From Acanthamoeba lenticulata (lineage: Eukaryota; Discosea; Longamoebia; Acanthamoebidae), in contig NAVB01002229.1 in the NCBI GenBank assembly GCA_002179805.1, positions 1 through 10,569 on the forward strand: DNA of 10,569 nucleotides, read 5' to 3'. A program made the translations under genes and the position numbers. This document shows positions 1 to 8,551 of the stretch, piece by piece (the stretch's first letter is position 1; each line of letters begins with the position of its first letter). The notes under the pieces were generated by a model. It was not told the origin of the DNA and did not search any database. It saw nothing but the letters and a program-made list of their open reading frames with translations.

Positions 1-21
1 GTGGTGGTGGTGAGAGAGCAG

Positions 22-131
22 GGATCGAGACGGTGGAGTCGCCCAACTGCTTGTCGGTGCTGCTGGCCGGGCACAACGCCACCGGGTTCGGCAAGATCAC
101 CTGGCTCCGCTTCCCCGCCGGGTGCCAGTGA
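22..131 (+). CDS. 3' terminal exon of an unidentified gene (partial)
   Basis: An open frame runs from the window edge to a TGA at 129-131. The first 21 bases are a GTG repeat followed by a purine-rich stretch ending in CAG, which reads as an intron acceptor. The last exon would then start at 22 in phase 1 and encode about 36 residues ending in ITWLRFPAGCQ. The codons are GC-rich, like the exons further on, and AT-rich DNA begins right after the stop, as expected for a 3' UTR or intergenic region. I do not recognise the family. The fragment is too short to assign a function, and the true exon start could lie before the window. Confidence 0.5.
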
Positions 132-198
132 TTGAGCACATTTTTTATGAATATAAAAAACATAAGAAACAAAAATGAAATTATAAGCATAAAAAACA

Positions 199-204
199 AA
201 TAAA
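199..204 (+). terminator. Candidate poly(A) signal AATAAA
   Basis: AATAAA lies about 70 nt after the TGA of the upstream partial gene, in an AT-rich tract (about 140-225). It could direct 3' end formation for that gene. AT-richness makes chance occurrence likely. The rest of 132-385 shows no coding signal and would hold the 3' UTR of the upstream gene plus the promoter and 5' UTR of the F-box/Kelch gene. Confidence 0.35.
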
Positions 205-385
205 TTTTTTAATTTAGATAGAGGAAAAGAACAAACGTTTTCGTCTTGAAAAGGCGCGAGAAGAAGATAAAACAATGAAGTGAGAAGGCCAGTTGGAGTG
301 AACGGACACCAGATGACTGTTTTCATTGGGGCATTTTAAACGCGTCTAGAGCTGCCTAGAACTAAATTGCCTTTCGCCGACGTGC

Positions 386-2463
386 ATGGAGGTTGAGCTT
401 GCAGACGAGTTGGTCCTGCGCGTGCTCCAAGGGCTGCCACTGGTGGACCTCCTTAACGTGCGCTTGGTGTGCCACCACTGGCGGAGAGTGGCCGAGGACG
501 ATCAACTCTGGCAGCCTATACGCGTTGCCGTACGGGCCATGTCCACCACTATCGCCCCCGAAGCTTCGCTCCACTGACTTTCGCTTGTCCGGCGCATGAC
601 GCGAAGAGGTGGCAAGTGCTGCCCACGGACCAAGAAGACGCGGCCGCGGCCGGCTTTGGGTCCGGGTGGTTCGGCCAGTACCTCTACAAGGGCCTCTTTG
701 ACCGCTATTGGGACCAACAAGTGGTTCTTACGAGCAAGAAAGTCCCGGACCCCTTGCGTCTCCCAAACCCGTCGGACGGCTTCGTCACGTTCGTGATCAA
801 TCAAACCCGAAGCGTGCTGGTCTTCAACGGCATCCGCAGCTACTCGGAGGATCGGACGCGCAACGAGTTGTGGATCTACTCCTTTGGCCCCGATGTGCGA
901 CTTGGCCCTCCTCGACTCGAGAGAGGTCTTGTGGTTGGCCCACAGAGCTGATCCTCCGTCGTCTGTCGTGCAGGGCATGCCACTCAAGGGCACGGTGCTG
1001 CGATGCCCAAAGGCCGGGAGACCTTGGCTGCCCGCGCGGCAAACCCTCCACGCTGGCGGTGCGTGAGTGTCAGGTGCCAACAACTGGAGTTGGTTCTTCT
1101 AAAGCCTTCGTCCTTTGCAGTGGTGGACGATCGCTACGTGTACGTGTTTGGCGGCGTGCATCCCATCAACGAGGTTGAACTCAATGACCTGTGGGTGTTT
1201 GATGCTGGTGCGCGACCACACGAGCCCCGCCTGACATTATGGGGAGATTCGTCTCACGAACGTTCGTCCTGTTGTACCGACAGTCACATACCAGTGGTCG
1301 GAGGTGAAGCCAGCCGCCGGAGATCCTCCATCCCCCAGGTACGGCCAGTGGCCATGAAGCCGCACCGCTTCACTGGTCAGGCACCCTCTGACAATGCTTG
1401 ATCAGGCAACGACCCAAGGTGTACGCCGTGGACAAGCGGCTCTTCGTCTTTGGCGGCATTGTAGATGGCTACAGCCAGAATGACTTCTACATCTTTGACA
1501 CTGGTATATATCTCCAGCGCGTGTGTTGCCACGACCTGATGCACACATAACGGGAGGTTGGCAGAAACGCGCACATGGGGCCAAGGCGCCTCGAGACCGC
1601 TTTATGAAGGTCGTATCCACATGGGCGTGATTGGACGCCACCTGTTCATCTACAACACCAATTTTCCAGATCCACACATCTACCGTATGAACGTCGGTAC
1701 GCAAGCCAGCCATCCCCGCCCTTCCAGCCAACCAGCCGAGTGCTGTCTGCGTCACCATGAGCTCACACTGCGCAACAACAATCAAGACACACTCGAGCTC
1801 GAACGGTTCCTTCCGCAGGGCGACCCTCCGGGGCAAGCCGTCCACCACACGGTGGCAGTAGTTGGCAACCGGCTCTTGGTCTACAGCTGCTCCTCCACTC
1901 TGGTACTCCTGCCTGGGTCTCCCACTTGACAAACGACTAATGACTTTGTTTGTCTTGAGAGAACACTGACCCATGGCGCGTTGTTGTTGATTAGCTTGAG
2001 AACTTGGCCTGTCTGGCGGTGCTCGACACCGACCGGCTCATCTGGCACCGACCAGCCATTGGCGGTGATGGTGCTGATCATTGGCTTGGATGGGGATCCT
2101 TCTTTAAGGTGGTTGGACTCATAAACTCAAACCCTCATCTCGGTCGTGTTGTCTGCAAACACAGACGGCAGGCTGCGGGTGTTTGGGAACAAGTTGACGG
2201 CCGTGGGTGATGGCAGCAACCTGCAGGTCTGGTTCGGCCAGAGCGTGATCTGGCCAGAACCGGGCCAGCGCAACATTGGCATCATCTCGCTCGTATGCCC
2301 TGCCCTGCACCACACGCGATGCATGATAGTCTCCGATCAACTCATGATCACTTTTTTCTTTATTTCTTTTATGTGTTCATTATTGCTCCAGACGCCTCCC
2401 TTTCCTTACCGGCCGCGGCAACCACCAACGCGCCAGGAACGATCAGAGTGCCTTCTGATGTAA
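386..2463 (+). CDS. F-box/Kelch-repeat protein, 11 exons, 426 aa
   Basis: Probable substrate adaptor of an SCF-type ubiquitin ligase: the F-box binds Skp1 and the Kelch propeller would bind the target (family knowledge). Exons: 386-529, 607-894, 974-1058, 1121-1207, 1284-1338, 1406-1503, 1565-1696, 1787-1902, 1995-2070, 2165-2292, 2392-2463. They total 1281 nt and stay in frame to the TAA at 2461. Residues 2-45 are the F-box (ELADELVLRVLQGLPL, then VRLVCHHW and LW). Kelch units follow: VYVFGG with NDLWVFD in exon 4, LFVFGG with NDFYIFD in exon 6, HHTVAVVGNRLLVYS in exon 8 and LDTDRLIWHRP in exon 9. Five or six blades can be counted, and some have lost the double glycine. Introns are 61-99 nt with mixed phases (0,0,1,1,2,1,1,0,1,0). 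The least certain junctions are the exon 1 donor (524 or 530) and the exon 9 donor (2065 or 2071). The ATG at 386 is the only start that captures the complete F-box. Confidence 0.82.
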
Positions 2464-2710
2464 GGACTCATGCAAGACGCACGGCTAGCTCGCTGAGAGA
2501 GCGTGTCGCACACTTCCATGTTGCGGGGAGTTGATCCGCACGACGCGCTCGATCGAGCCTCAGCCTTTGATTGGGGGTTGCACCAAAAAACAGTTGCTGG
2601 TTTTATTGCTTTCTCCCATTGGTCCCACAAATTAAATGGCTGTGGGCCATCATCAACCAACACAAGGATCCCGCACAGAGAACAACACAGCCTCAAACTG
2701 GATTGAGAAC

Positions 2711-5700
2711 ATGCCAGGGCTGCGTGCACTGCTTTGCCTGGTCGTAGCGCTGCAGCTTTGTCAGTCCGTCACGGCAGGTATGTTCAGTCGCTCCTCTTCA
2801 ATTTTGTAAAAAAGAAACAAATGTTGACTTGTGGCCTCTTTGAAGTCACGGTGTGCGCGTTTGGGTGTGACTACACTCGGGTCGACGAAGCGTTGACTGC
2901 CGTAAACAATGGTTCTGCTGTTGGAGATGTAGTCGAAATATTGGCCGGCGTGTATCCCACAGAAACTCCCGTCACCATCAACGTGAACCTCACCATCATG
3001 TACGGTGCACCCGCTACATGACCAACTCGCCTTCCTTTCCAACTCATGGGCAGCTCGTGGTCTGTCGACGCAGAGTGGAGAGCGGAGGTGTGACCATTGA
3101 CCTTCACAGCAACTTCACCGCCCCGCCCACCAGCGTCTACTGGCTTACCGTCAACAGTCCCTCTCTGGTCATCAAAGGCGGCGAGCTCATTCTCTTTGGT
3201 GGCGGTAGTTTCTTCCAAGACCTCCACTAGGAGCTCCTTTCATTATTGTCGCTCCTGTTGACCATCATTCTCTCGTGCACAACTTGCGGTGCAGGCATCA
3301 CGGTCAAGGGCAGTACTGTGCAACTGTTGGCCCCACTCACCATCATCACCAACGCAACCTATGGTCCGTGCATCCTTCCTGCTCGTTGTTGCAGCTCATC
3401 CCATCATTTTTTTCTGCTCCACAGGGCTGAGCCTGCAGAACGCTCCGTTCCACCAAAACAAAACACTTTCTGTTACCTTGCTACAAGATAACGTCCAGGG
3501 TACAGGAATAACAATCCCAACTTGCACATGATGTCACGTGGTCTTACATTCTCGATATGTTTTGGCAGCCGGCATCCAGGTGAGTGGTCTCTGGGAGCAA
3601 ATAGGAAATACGACGGTGGTGTGTCCCGCATGCCAAGGTACCTCTTTATTATTGATTAGTAATTGGTTTATTCTATAACTTGAGATAACCATGTAAAAAC
3701 AGGAATCAACGTGGTCACTGGCACAGTGTGGCATCAAACAGGGGCTCTCAACATCAGTGTATCCGCTGGCATGGGTATGAGATATTGCCTCTGGTGTCTT
3801 TTCACGTTTTGCTGATCACGGTTGTAGGTGTGTTCGTCTTCAAGAGCACGGTCTGGTCGAGGGGGCCGATCAACATCGAATGTGACGTGTGTACTGGTGC
3901 GTCGTAAGCAGCCATTGAGTCCCCATGAATTGGCCATTGTACTGAGCAGCCTTGAACGTTCAACTTGCTAGGGATGTACATGATGGAATCCACGTGGCAA
4001 TCAACTGCTCCAGTGCGAGTTAGTGTCGTTCCGGGACACAGTATACTTGGCGATTCCGTTGGTACGAAGGTTCAAAAAATAAAAATAATGAATAATAAAC
4101 AAGAACGTAACGATTGGGCGCAGGAATCTATCTCACCGCCCAGACCGCTGAGCTTATGGCCACCTGGGAGCAGTTGGCGCCCGTTTCCATCAGCTTGTCT
4201 GATCATGCTTATGGTACGACTTCCCTCTCCCCAAGGGCGCTCATTAGGGTTCGGGCTTACAACTGGTTTGCGACTCAAAGGCCTGCAGCTTTCTAAGACG
4301 AACTGGACACAGTCGAGCTTGGCCACGACCACCATAAAAGTGGGCCCGCAGTCACAGGGTTCCACCTTCCTCACCTTCCTCTCGTCACCCACAGCGAGCT
4401 CCACTCACTTTGTGGGGCACAGGGGTGAGATTCGAGACCCAGGCCTTGTGGAACCAGCAAGCGCCTGTCGACATCTCCATGGACTGGTCCTCCACCGGTA
4501 AGTTTTGCGCCTCAAGTTCTCCAACTTGCTGGTGCTCCTCCGGCGTGCTTACTTGGTGGTGGGTTCCTCCACCTGGCTCCCAGGCGTGTACTTGGCCGGA
4601 TCGATGACCCCAGCCAACTTTACGTGGACGGTGGCCAATCGAGTCATCGTGACCGTCCCCACGGCCGACGGCGTAGGCGTGCACAACCCGCTGGACTGCC
4701 CAATCAACGTCGTGAAGGGCGGCTTGCTGGAGGTCACGTGCCAGAATGCCAACGGCACAGCCATCGATTATCCGGAAAAGGTCCAGTGCTGCGCCACGTG
4801 TGCAAGACCGTATAGTGTTAGCATGCTCCCCAACAACATCGTCCGCGGTCCGTTTCTGCCCTGACCTCATCTTCAAGATTTTACAAACTTAATTTGTTGA
4901 AAAATGCCAATGGTGTTCCATCTCTTACAGATACGTGCCTGCCACCTGGGGCATCGCCGTCGCCAGCGTTCTTCCGGTCGAACGAGAGTGTGTCCGTGGT
5001 GGCCGAGCCCGTGCTGCAGTTCAACTACTCGGCCCCGCAGCTCCTCATCCTGCCCACTGGTCCGCGTGTGTTACCTGTTTGAGATTGCGCAACTTCAGGG
5101 AGTTGGACTTTAACACAACACAATATTCCAATCGCAGATTCAAAGGGAGTCGTTCAGGAGAAAGCTGCTGTGTCGCTGACCCTGGCGACGATCGACGAAG
5201 TCGGCAATGCGCCGAGCAAGCCAGAAGTGCTGGCCAGCGCCACGTGCGCCGACGACGGCTCGTGGGCACTCACGCCCAAGAGCCTGGCCAGCAAGGGCGC
5301 GTCGCAGTCCTTCACCTATTCGTGCAACCTGACCATCGTCAGGACAAACGAGACCGAGGAGACGGGAGACCCGGTGGCGCTCGAGCTGCAGTTCGACCTG
5401 TTCAACAAAGAGGTCACCGTGACGCTGTTGGACATGGTCAATTTGACCCTCACGCCAGCGCTGACGAAGCTTTCGGTCCGTCTGCATGGCGCCTGGCCCT
5501 GGCAATCACCCACCAGCCGGCTGGAGATGAGCGTGGCCATCAGCCCAGACTTTACCGAGGCCGTTCTCATCTCATCCTCGTCGGTGCCGCCCTCGGCCTC
5601 GCCACCACCAGCCTCTCTTGATTGCGCAATCAAGAGAGCCGAGGCGGGAGCAACGACGACAACGTGGCGGCTGGCTGGCCAGGAAGCTCTGGAGGCTCCT

Positions 5701-6146
5701 CAGCTGCGACGAGAGACCACGGTGCGGCTGGTGAACGTGGTGGAGCTCGACGGGACGGCTTGTGTGGGCTCTGCCTTTGTGAGCGCTTCGTTAGTCGGTT
5801 CCTCCTCTTCTTCTCCATCGTCCTCGTCGAAGCTTGTGCTTTCATTCGGCCAGTTCAACCAATCGCTGGCCTATGACCCCGGTACCGTACCCAAGACTCT
5901 TCTTTTATGGACGGCAGAACCTGATGAACTGCTTCTACAGATTTTGGAGTGCTGTTGGGCACAACGGCCAAGGACGGAGGAAGTGACAACCTGGGCGTGA
6001 TCATTGGCGTTTCGGTGGCGGTGCCCGTGGCCATTGCGGTGATCCTCGTGATAAGCATTGCTGGCGTGGTATTCTTCAGGTGGCGCCGCATAAGAGCTCG
6101 TAAACAACTCACTGCTCGCTTGCGGGAGACAACAGATGTTCTCTAG
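2711..6146 (+). CDS. Single-pass surface protein with parallel beta-helix repeats, 16 exons, 792 aa
   Basis: Likely plasma-membrane receptor or adhesin; ligand unknown. Exons: 2711-2777, 2846-3004, 3076-3198, 3295-3363, 3425-3499, 3569-3637, 3703-3774, 3828-3896, 3972-4061, 4124-4213, 4281-4358, 4423-4497, 4584-4847, 4931-5059, 5138-5881, 5941-6146 (2379 nt, TAG at 6144). Residues 1-22 are a signal peptide (LLCLVVALQLCQSVTA). Residues 33-75 resemble the N-terminal cap of pectin-lyase-like right-handed helices (VDEALTAVNNG, GDVVEILAGVYPTE). Residues 117-433 form a ladder of units starting G-hydrophobic-x-hydrophobic, with a central Trp in many and a hydrophobic strand near the end. Residues 477-724 are a long ectodomain stalk with Ser/Pro-rich patches (SSSVPPSASPPPAS, GSSSSSPSSSSK). 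Residues 742-770 are one transmembrane helix, followed by a 22-residue basic tail (RWRRIRARK). About 16 N-x-S/T sites lie in the ectodomain. Every intron is phase 1. No catalytic residues of a polysaccharide lyase could be identified, so a binding role is favoured over an enzymatic one. Confidence 0.8.
3295..4497 (+). repeat. Tandem array of nine one-exon repeat units within the beta-helix gene
   Basis: Exons 4-12 of the surface-protein gene are 69, 75, 69, 72, 69, 90, 90, 78 and 75 nt. Each is bounded by phase 1 introns and encodes one unit of 23-30 residues. Unit starts include GITVKGSTV, GIQVSGLWEQ, GINVVTGTVWHQ, GVFVFKSTVWSR, GIYLTAQTAEL, GLQLSKTNWTQ and GVRFETQALWNQ. The split glycine codon (G before the intron, two bases after) falls at the same place in nearly every unit; exon 6 begins with a split Ala codon followed by the Gly. 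The unit length suits one coil of a parallel beta-helix. The units have diverged at the protein level, and no long nucleotide identity between exons or introns was evident by eye. Confidence 0.78.
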
Positions 6147-6336
6147 CGGCTCTGGGCCGTGCGCAAAGGGCTTGTTTCAAACGAGTCATCTTGAAAGAAA
6201 AGAATTTTTCTGTGCTGAGCCGGCCTCCGGGGGTCAACTCCGACGATACACTTTTCGTCTGCACTTCCACGAAAGTATGCCATTGGGGTAACGCAAACGA
6301 AACCGGGAGGACAGTTTTTACCGCTAAACACACCCC

Positions 6337-7143
6337 ATGACGGAGCAGGATGTGTGGGCCCTCGCGCTAGCGCTCCACGAAGAGGAGGAGGAGCAAGCTC
6401 GCCTTGAGATGATGCAGCTTGAGTTCTACTCCCACGACAGCAGCCAAGACTTCATTGACACAGACTGGCGACCTCCCCAAAAGAAGAAGGAAGGCTCCCA
6501 GACACTCAACCAAGCTGCCAGCCAACCGACCACCCTCGAGAGCTTTTGTGTCCAGTACCAGGCCGAAATGGCAGAGCGGAGAAAGTGCCGAGAGGATGAA
6601 GAGCGTGAACGACTTCGTCAGCAGCAGGCGGCACGCCAGCTCGAGCTTCGACAAAAAATGTCGACACATGCGTGGTACGATGAAGGCCATCGAACCTTGG
6701 GCAGCTGCGGTTCGCTTCCGGATGAGCTGTGGTCACACATCCTCGAACTGGCCGACGTGGCCACCATCGCGCGGTTCAGTCAGTGCTCGTGGCACTCGCG
6801 ACTCATGGCCAGCAACCACCTCGACCACATGCGTCTCGTCCACCACGGCCAGCCCAAGGAGCGGCTCTCCGTTGCGCCCTCTGTGCGCGTCATTTGTCTC
6901 CATCACGTCGACATCGCCAGCGCCATCGACCTGTTCAACGTGACAGCGCCGTCACGAGTGGAGCACATCATCCTGCGGCATACACCCGCCCTGAGCCTGG
7001 GGACAGTGCGCAATCTGCGCGCGGCGTTTCCACGGCTGCGGCGGTTGCACATCGGTACAAGTGGCCCAGGCATAGCGACACCCTACATGTACAGCTTGCT
7101 GTTGCCAGGCGTTGAGGTCACATGCAACATTGATTGGAAGTGA
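6337..7143 (+). CDS. Intronless F-box protein with coiled coil and ubiquitin-binding-like N-terminus, 268 aa
   Basis: A single open frame from ATG 6337 to TGA 7141. Residues 127-168 match an F-box (SLPDELWSHILELADVAT, then a Ser/Cys-rich helix ending in HMRLVHHG), so a Skp1-binding SCF adaptor role is likely. Residues 75-108 are a charged, Glu/Arg/Gln-rich helix that should form a coiled coil. The C-terminal 100 residues contain short Leu/Ile-rich strands (VRVICLHHVDIASAIDLF, RVEHIILRH, LRRLHIG) that look like degenerate leucine-rich repeats. The first 20 residues (EQDVWALALALHEEEEE) have the alternating Ala/Leu face plus acidic flank of UIM or MIU helices, though His replaces the usual UIM Ser. 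It has no introns, unlike the two genes before it. Its 3' end converges on the minus-strand GTPase gene, 190 bp away. Confidence 0.75.
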   Translation: MTEQDVWALALALHEEEEEQARLEMMQLEFYSHDSSQDFIDTDWRPPQKKKEGSQTLNQAASQPTTLESFCVQYQAEMAERRKCREDEERERLRQQQAARQLELRQKMSTHAWYDEGHRTLGSCGSLPDELWSHILELADVATIARFSQCSWHSRLMASNHLDHMRLVHHGQPKERLSVAPSVRVICLHHVDIASAIDLFNVTAPSRVEHIILRHTPALSLGTVRNLRAAFPRLRRLHIGTSGPGIATPYMYSLLLPGVEVTCNIDWK

Positions 7144-7165
7144 ACGGAGTACTTGCTGTCGCACG

Positions 7166-7171
7166 AATAAA
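7166..7171 (+). terminator. Poly(A) signal AATAAA for the intronless F-box gene
   Basis: AATAAA lies 23 nt after the TGA of the intronless F-box gene, in the 190-bp gap between two convergent genes. Spacing and strand fit a short 3' UTR. Confidence 0.5.
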
Positions 7172-7313
7172 TCAGTTGCACGTCGAAACCCGTGTTGAGG
7201 TCTAGGCCGATCAACAGCGCTTGAGCGTTGGAGATGAAATCAAACAGCCTGTGAAGCGTAGGAAAGACAGAGCAGGTGATGTCATTGTTCGTGACGACCT
7301 TTGAACCTCCTCT

Positions 7314-7319
7314 TTTATT
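7314..7319 (-). terminator. Poly(A) signal AATAAA for the minus-strand GTPase gene
   Basis: The plus-strand sequence TTTATT reads AATAAA on the minus strand, 15 nt after the stop codon (7336-7334) of the minus-strand GTPase gene. If used, its 3' UTR would be very short and would barely overlap the converging transcript. Confidence 0.5.
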
Positions 7320-7333
7320 AAAATCAAACATGG

Positions 7334-8374
7334 TCAAAATAACTTTTTCAACATTCGTCTAACTGAGCGGAGGGCACGGCCAGCTTCTCGAATTACTTTT
7401 GGTTCTCCTGAACCTGTCTTTGCCGCCGCCTCTCGCAATTGCTGCTTCTCAACCTCTGCTTGTTGCGCTGCAATGGCGCGCTCCTGCTCCAAGCGTTGCT
7501 GCTCCTTCATCGCTCGCTCCTGCTCGGCCGCTGCTGCACGTTGCGCCTCGGCCGCACGTTGGCGCTGCTGTTCGAGCTGCTCTTGTTCCCGTTGAAGGCG
7601 GGTAGCAGTCTCTGCCGCTGACTCAAGAGCTAGAGGGTCTTCCAGGCGGTACGACCTCGGTGTGAGCTTCGACAGCGCTGCTTGCAGATGCTTGCGGACT
7701 TGGTGAATCCGACCCGTAGAAGATACGCCCAATCCGTTGATACTCTCTGCGTAGTTGGCTGCGAGCTCCGACAGGTAAGGAACGGCCAAGCGGTTGACTG
7801 CGTACGGCTGCAGCTCGACAGGCAGCGCAGCAACAACTTCGTTCATGTAGCTGTCTGCTGCCGAGGCGACATCGAAGGGCATCATGTTTAACAAGAACAA
7901 GATGCTCTCCGGCCGTAGGTTGTAGGCGCGAATGACTGCGGTCATAAGCTGTATGTGATGGGCATTGATGCGTCCACCGGAAGAAACGCCCACCGTGAAC
8001 ACAACAAGCTGACGGCCGCAAGACTTCTCGAAGGATCGCTGAAGCTCGGCCCGATGAAGAGGGTAGCGTTCGTCCTGGTCCAGTCCCGGTGTGTCGTGGA
8101 TGACTGCCTCCACTCCCGGTGCAAGAGTCCACTCCATGGGCGCCCTTGCGCTTGCATGATGCGTAGTCACGTGCGTGGGCTTGAAAGCACCAGGGAAGAC
8201 CGGCCTGCCGACGGCAATGTTGCAAAGGGTCGATTTGCCGTCACCCGGGCGGCCGACGAAGATGACGTCCACACAGGTCCCCTCGCCACTGACCACTGCC
8301 AAGGACACAAAGAGGACCGCTGCGAAGAGGACTAGGCGAAGGAGCTGAGTACTGCGCTGGTGTGTTACTGGCAT
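7334..8374 (-). CDS. AIG1/GIMAP-like P-loop GTPase with N-terminal signal and C-terminal coiled coil, 346 aa
   Basis: A single uninterrupted frame. Residues 11-30 are a hydrophobic signal or anchor segment (LLRLVLFAAVLFVSLAVVSG) with a plausible cleavage site. The GTPase domain follows at once: the P-loop GRPGDGKST at 41-49, a G2-like VTT at 69-71 and DTPGLD (G3) at 94-99. The N/TKxD motif of G4 is absent; at the matching place, after the strand SILFLLN, the protein has NMMP (163-166). Residues 252-318 are a Gln/Glu/Ala/Arg-rich coiled coil. The last 20 residues are a basic amphipathic helix (RALRSVRRMLKKLF). The family guess is AIG1/GIMAP or a related septin-like TRAFAC GTPase, from P-loop context and strand order. 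It is a paralog of the gene starting at 8552: the two share FVG-x-PG-x-GKS, LCNI, GGRI and NMMP. The signal sequence would direct the GTPase domain into the ER lumen or outside the cell unless it acts as a reversed anchor. Confidence 0.75.
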   Translation of the reverse strand: MPVTHQRSTQLLRLVLFAAVLFVSLAVVSGEGTCVDVIFVGRPGDGKSTLCNIAVGRPVFPGAFKPTHVTTHHASARAPMEWTLAPGVEAVIHDTPGLDQDERYPLHRAELQRSFEKSCGRQLVVFTVGVSSGGRINAHHIQLMTAVIRAYNLRPESILFLLNMMPFDVASAADSYMNEVVAALPVELQPYAVNRLAVPYLSELAANYAESINGLGVSSTGRIHQVRKHLQAALSKLTPRSYRLEDPLALESAAETATRLQREQEQLEQQRQRAAEAQRAAAAEQERAMKEQQRLEQERAIAAQQAEVEKQQLREAAAKTGSGEPKVIREAGRALRSVRRMLKKLF

Positions 8375-8551
8375 TAGGTGTGGTTTTGTTTGTCCGGACA
8401 GCTGTCTGGCTCAATTTTATGGACACTTCGGTCGAACTCGGTGCGTGACGTGTCGCTGTCGACATGTGCCCTACAAAAAGCCAGAAGGGGCAGACTGAAA
8501 GCAGTCAACAGCCACAACTTCCACACAAACTTACCTTACCTCAAGTTCACC
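8375..8551. promoter_or_regulatory. Bidirectional promoter between the two GTPase genes, with nested palindromes
   Basis: These 177 bp separate two divergent start codons and must hold both promoters. Two perfect 10-bp palindromes overlap: TGTCCGGACA (8391-8400) and GACAGCTGTC (8397-8406). On the minus strand a TATA-like CATAAAAT (8421-8414) lies 40-47 nt before the ATG of the minus-strand gene. On the plus strand TACAAAAA (8472-8479) lies about 75 nt before the other ATG. The plus-strand GTPase frame stays open back into this region, but no in-frame ATG occurs before 8552. Confidence 0.5.

Noticed and set aside
1..12. GTG repeat at the window edge
   Set aside because: Four copies only, most likely intron sequence before an acceptor; too short to call a meaningful repeat.
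502..1083. 193-residue open frame on the minus strand
   Set aside because: It lies opposite exons 2-3 of the F-box/Kelch gene, crosses their intron, and has no recognisable motif. It is a shadow of GC-rich codons.
386..2463. F-box/Kelch locus as a frameshifted pseudogene
   Set aside because: The frame changes all fall at GT-AG pairs with matching phases, and the spliced product is 1281 nt with no internal stop.
4385..4876. 163-residue minus-strand frame
   Set aside because: It crosses two introns and exons 12-13 of the surface-protein gene and has no domain signal.
7623..8225. 200-residue second minus-strand frame
   Set aside because: It overlaps the minus-strand GTPase in another frame and has no coherent composition or motif.
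8378..8551. Upstream extension of the plus-strand GTPase
   Set aside because: The frame is open but begins with no ATG, and a signal peptide with good start context begins at 8552.
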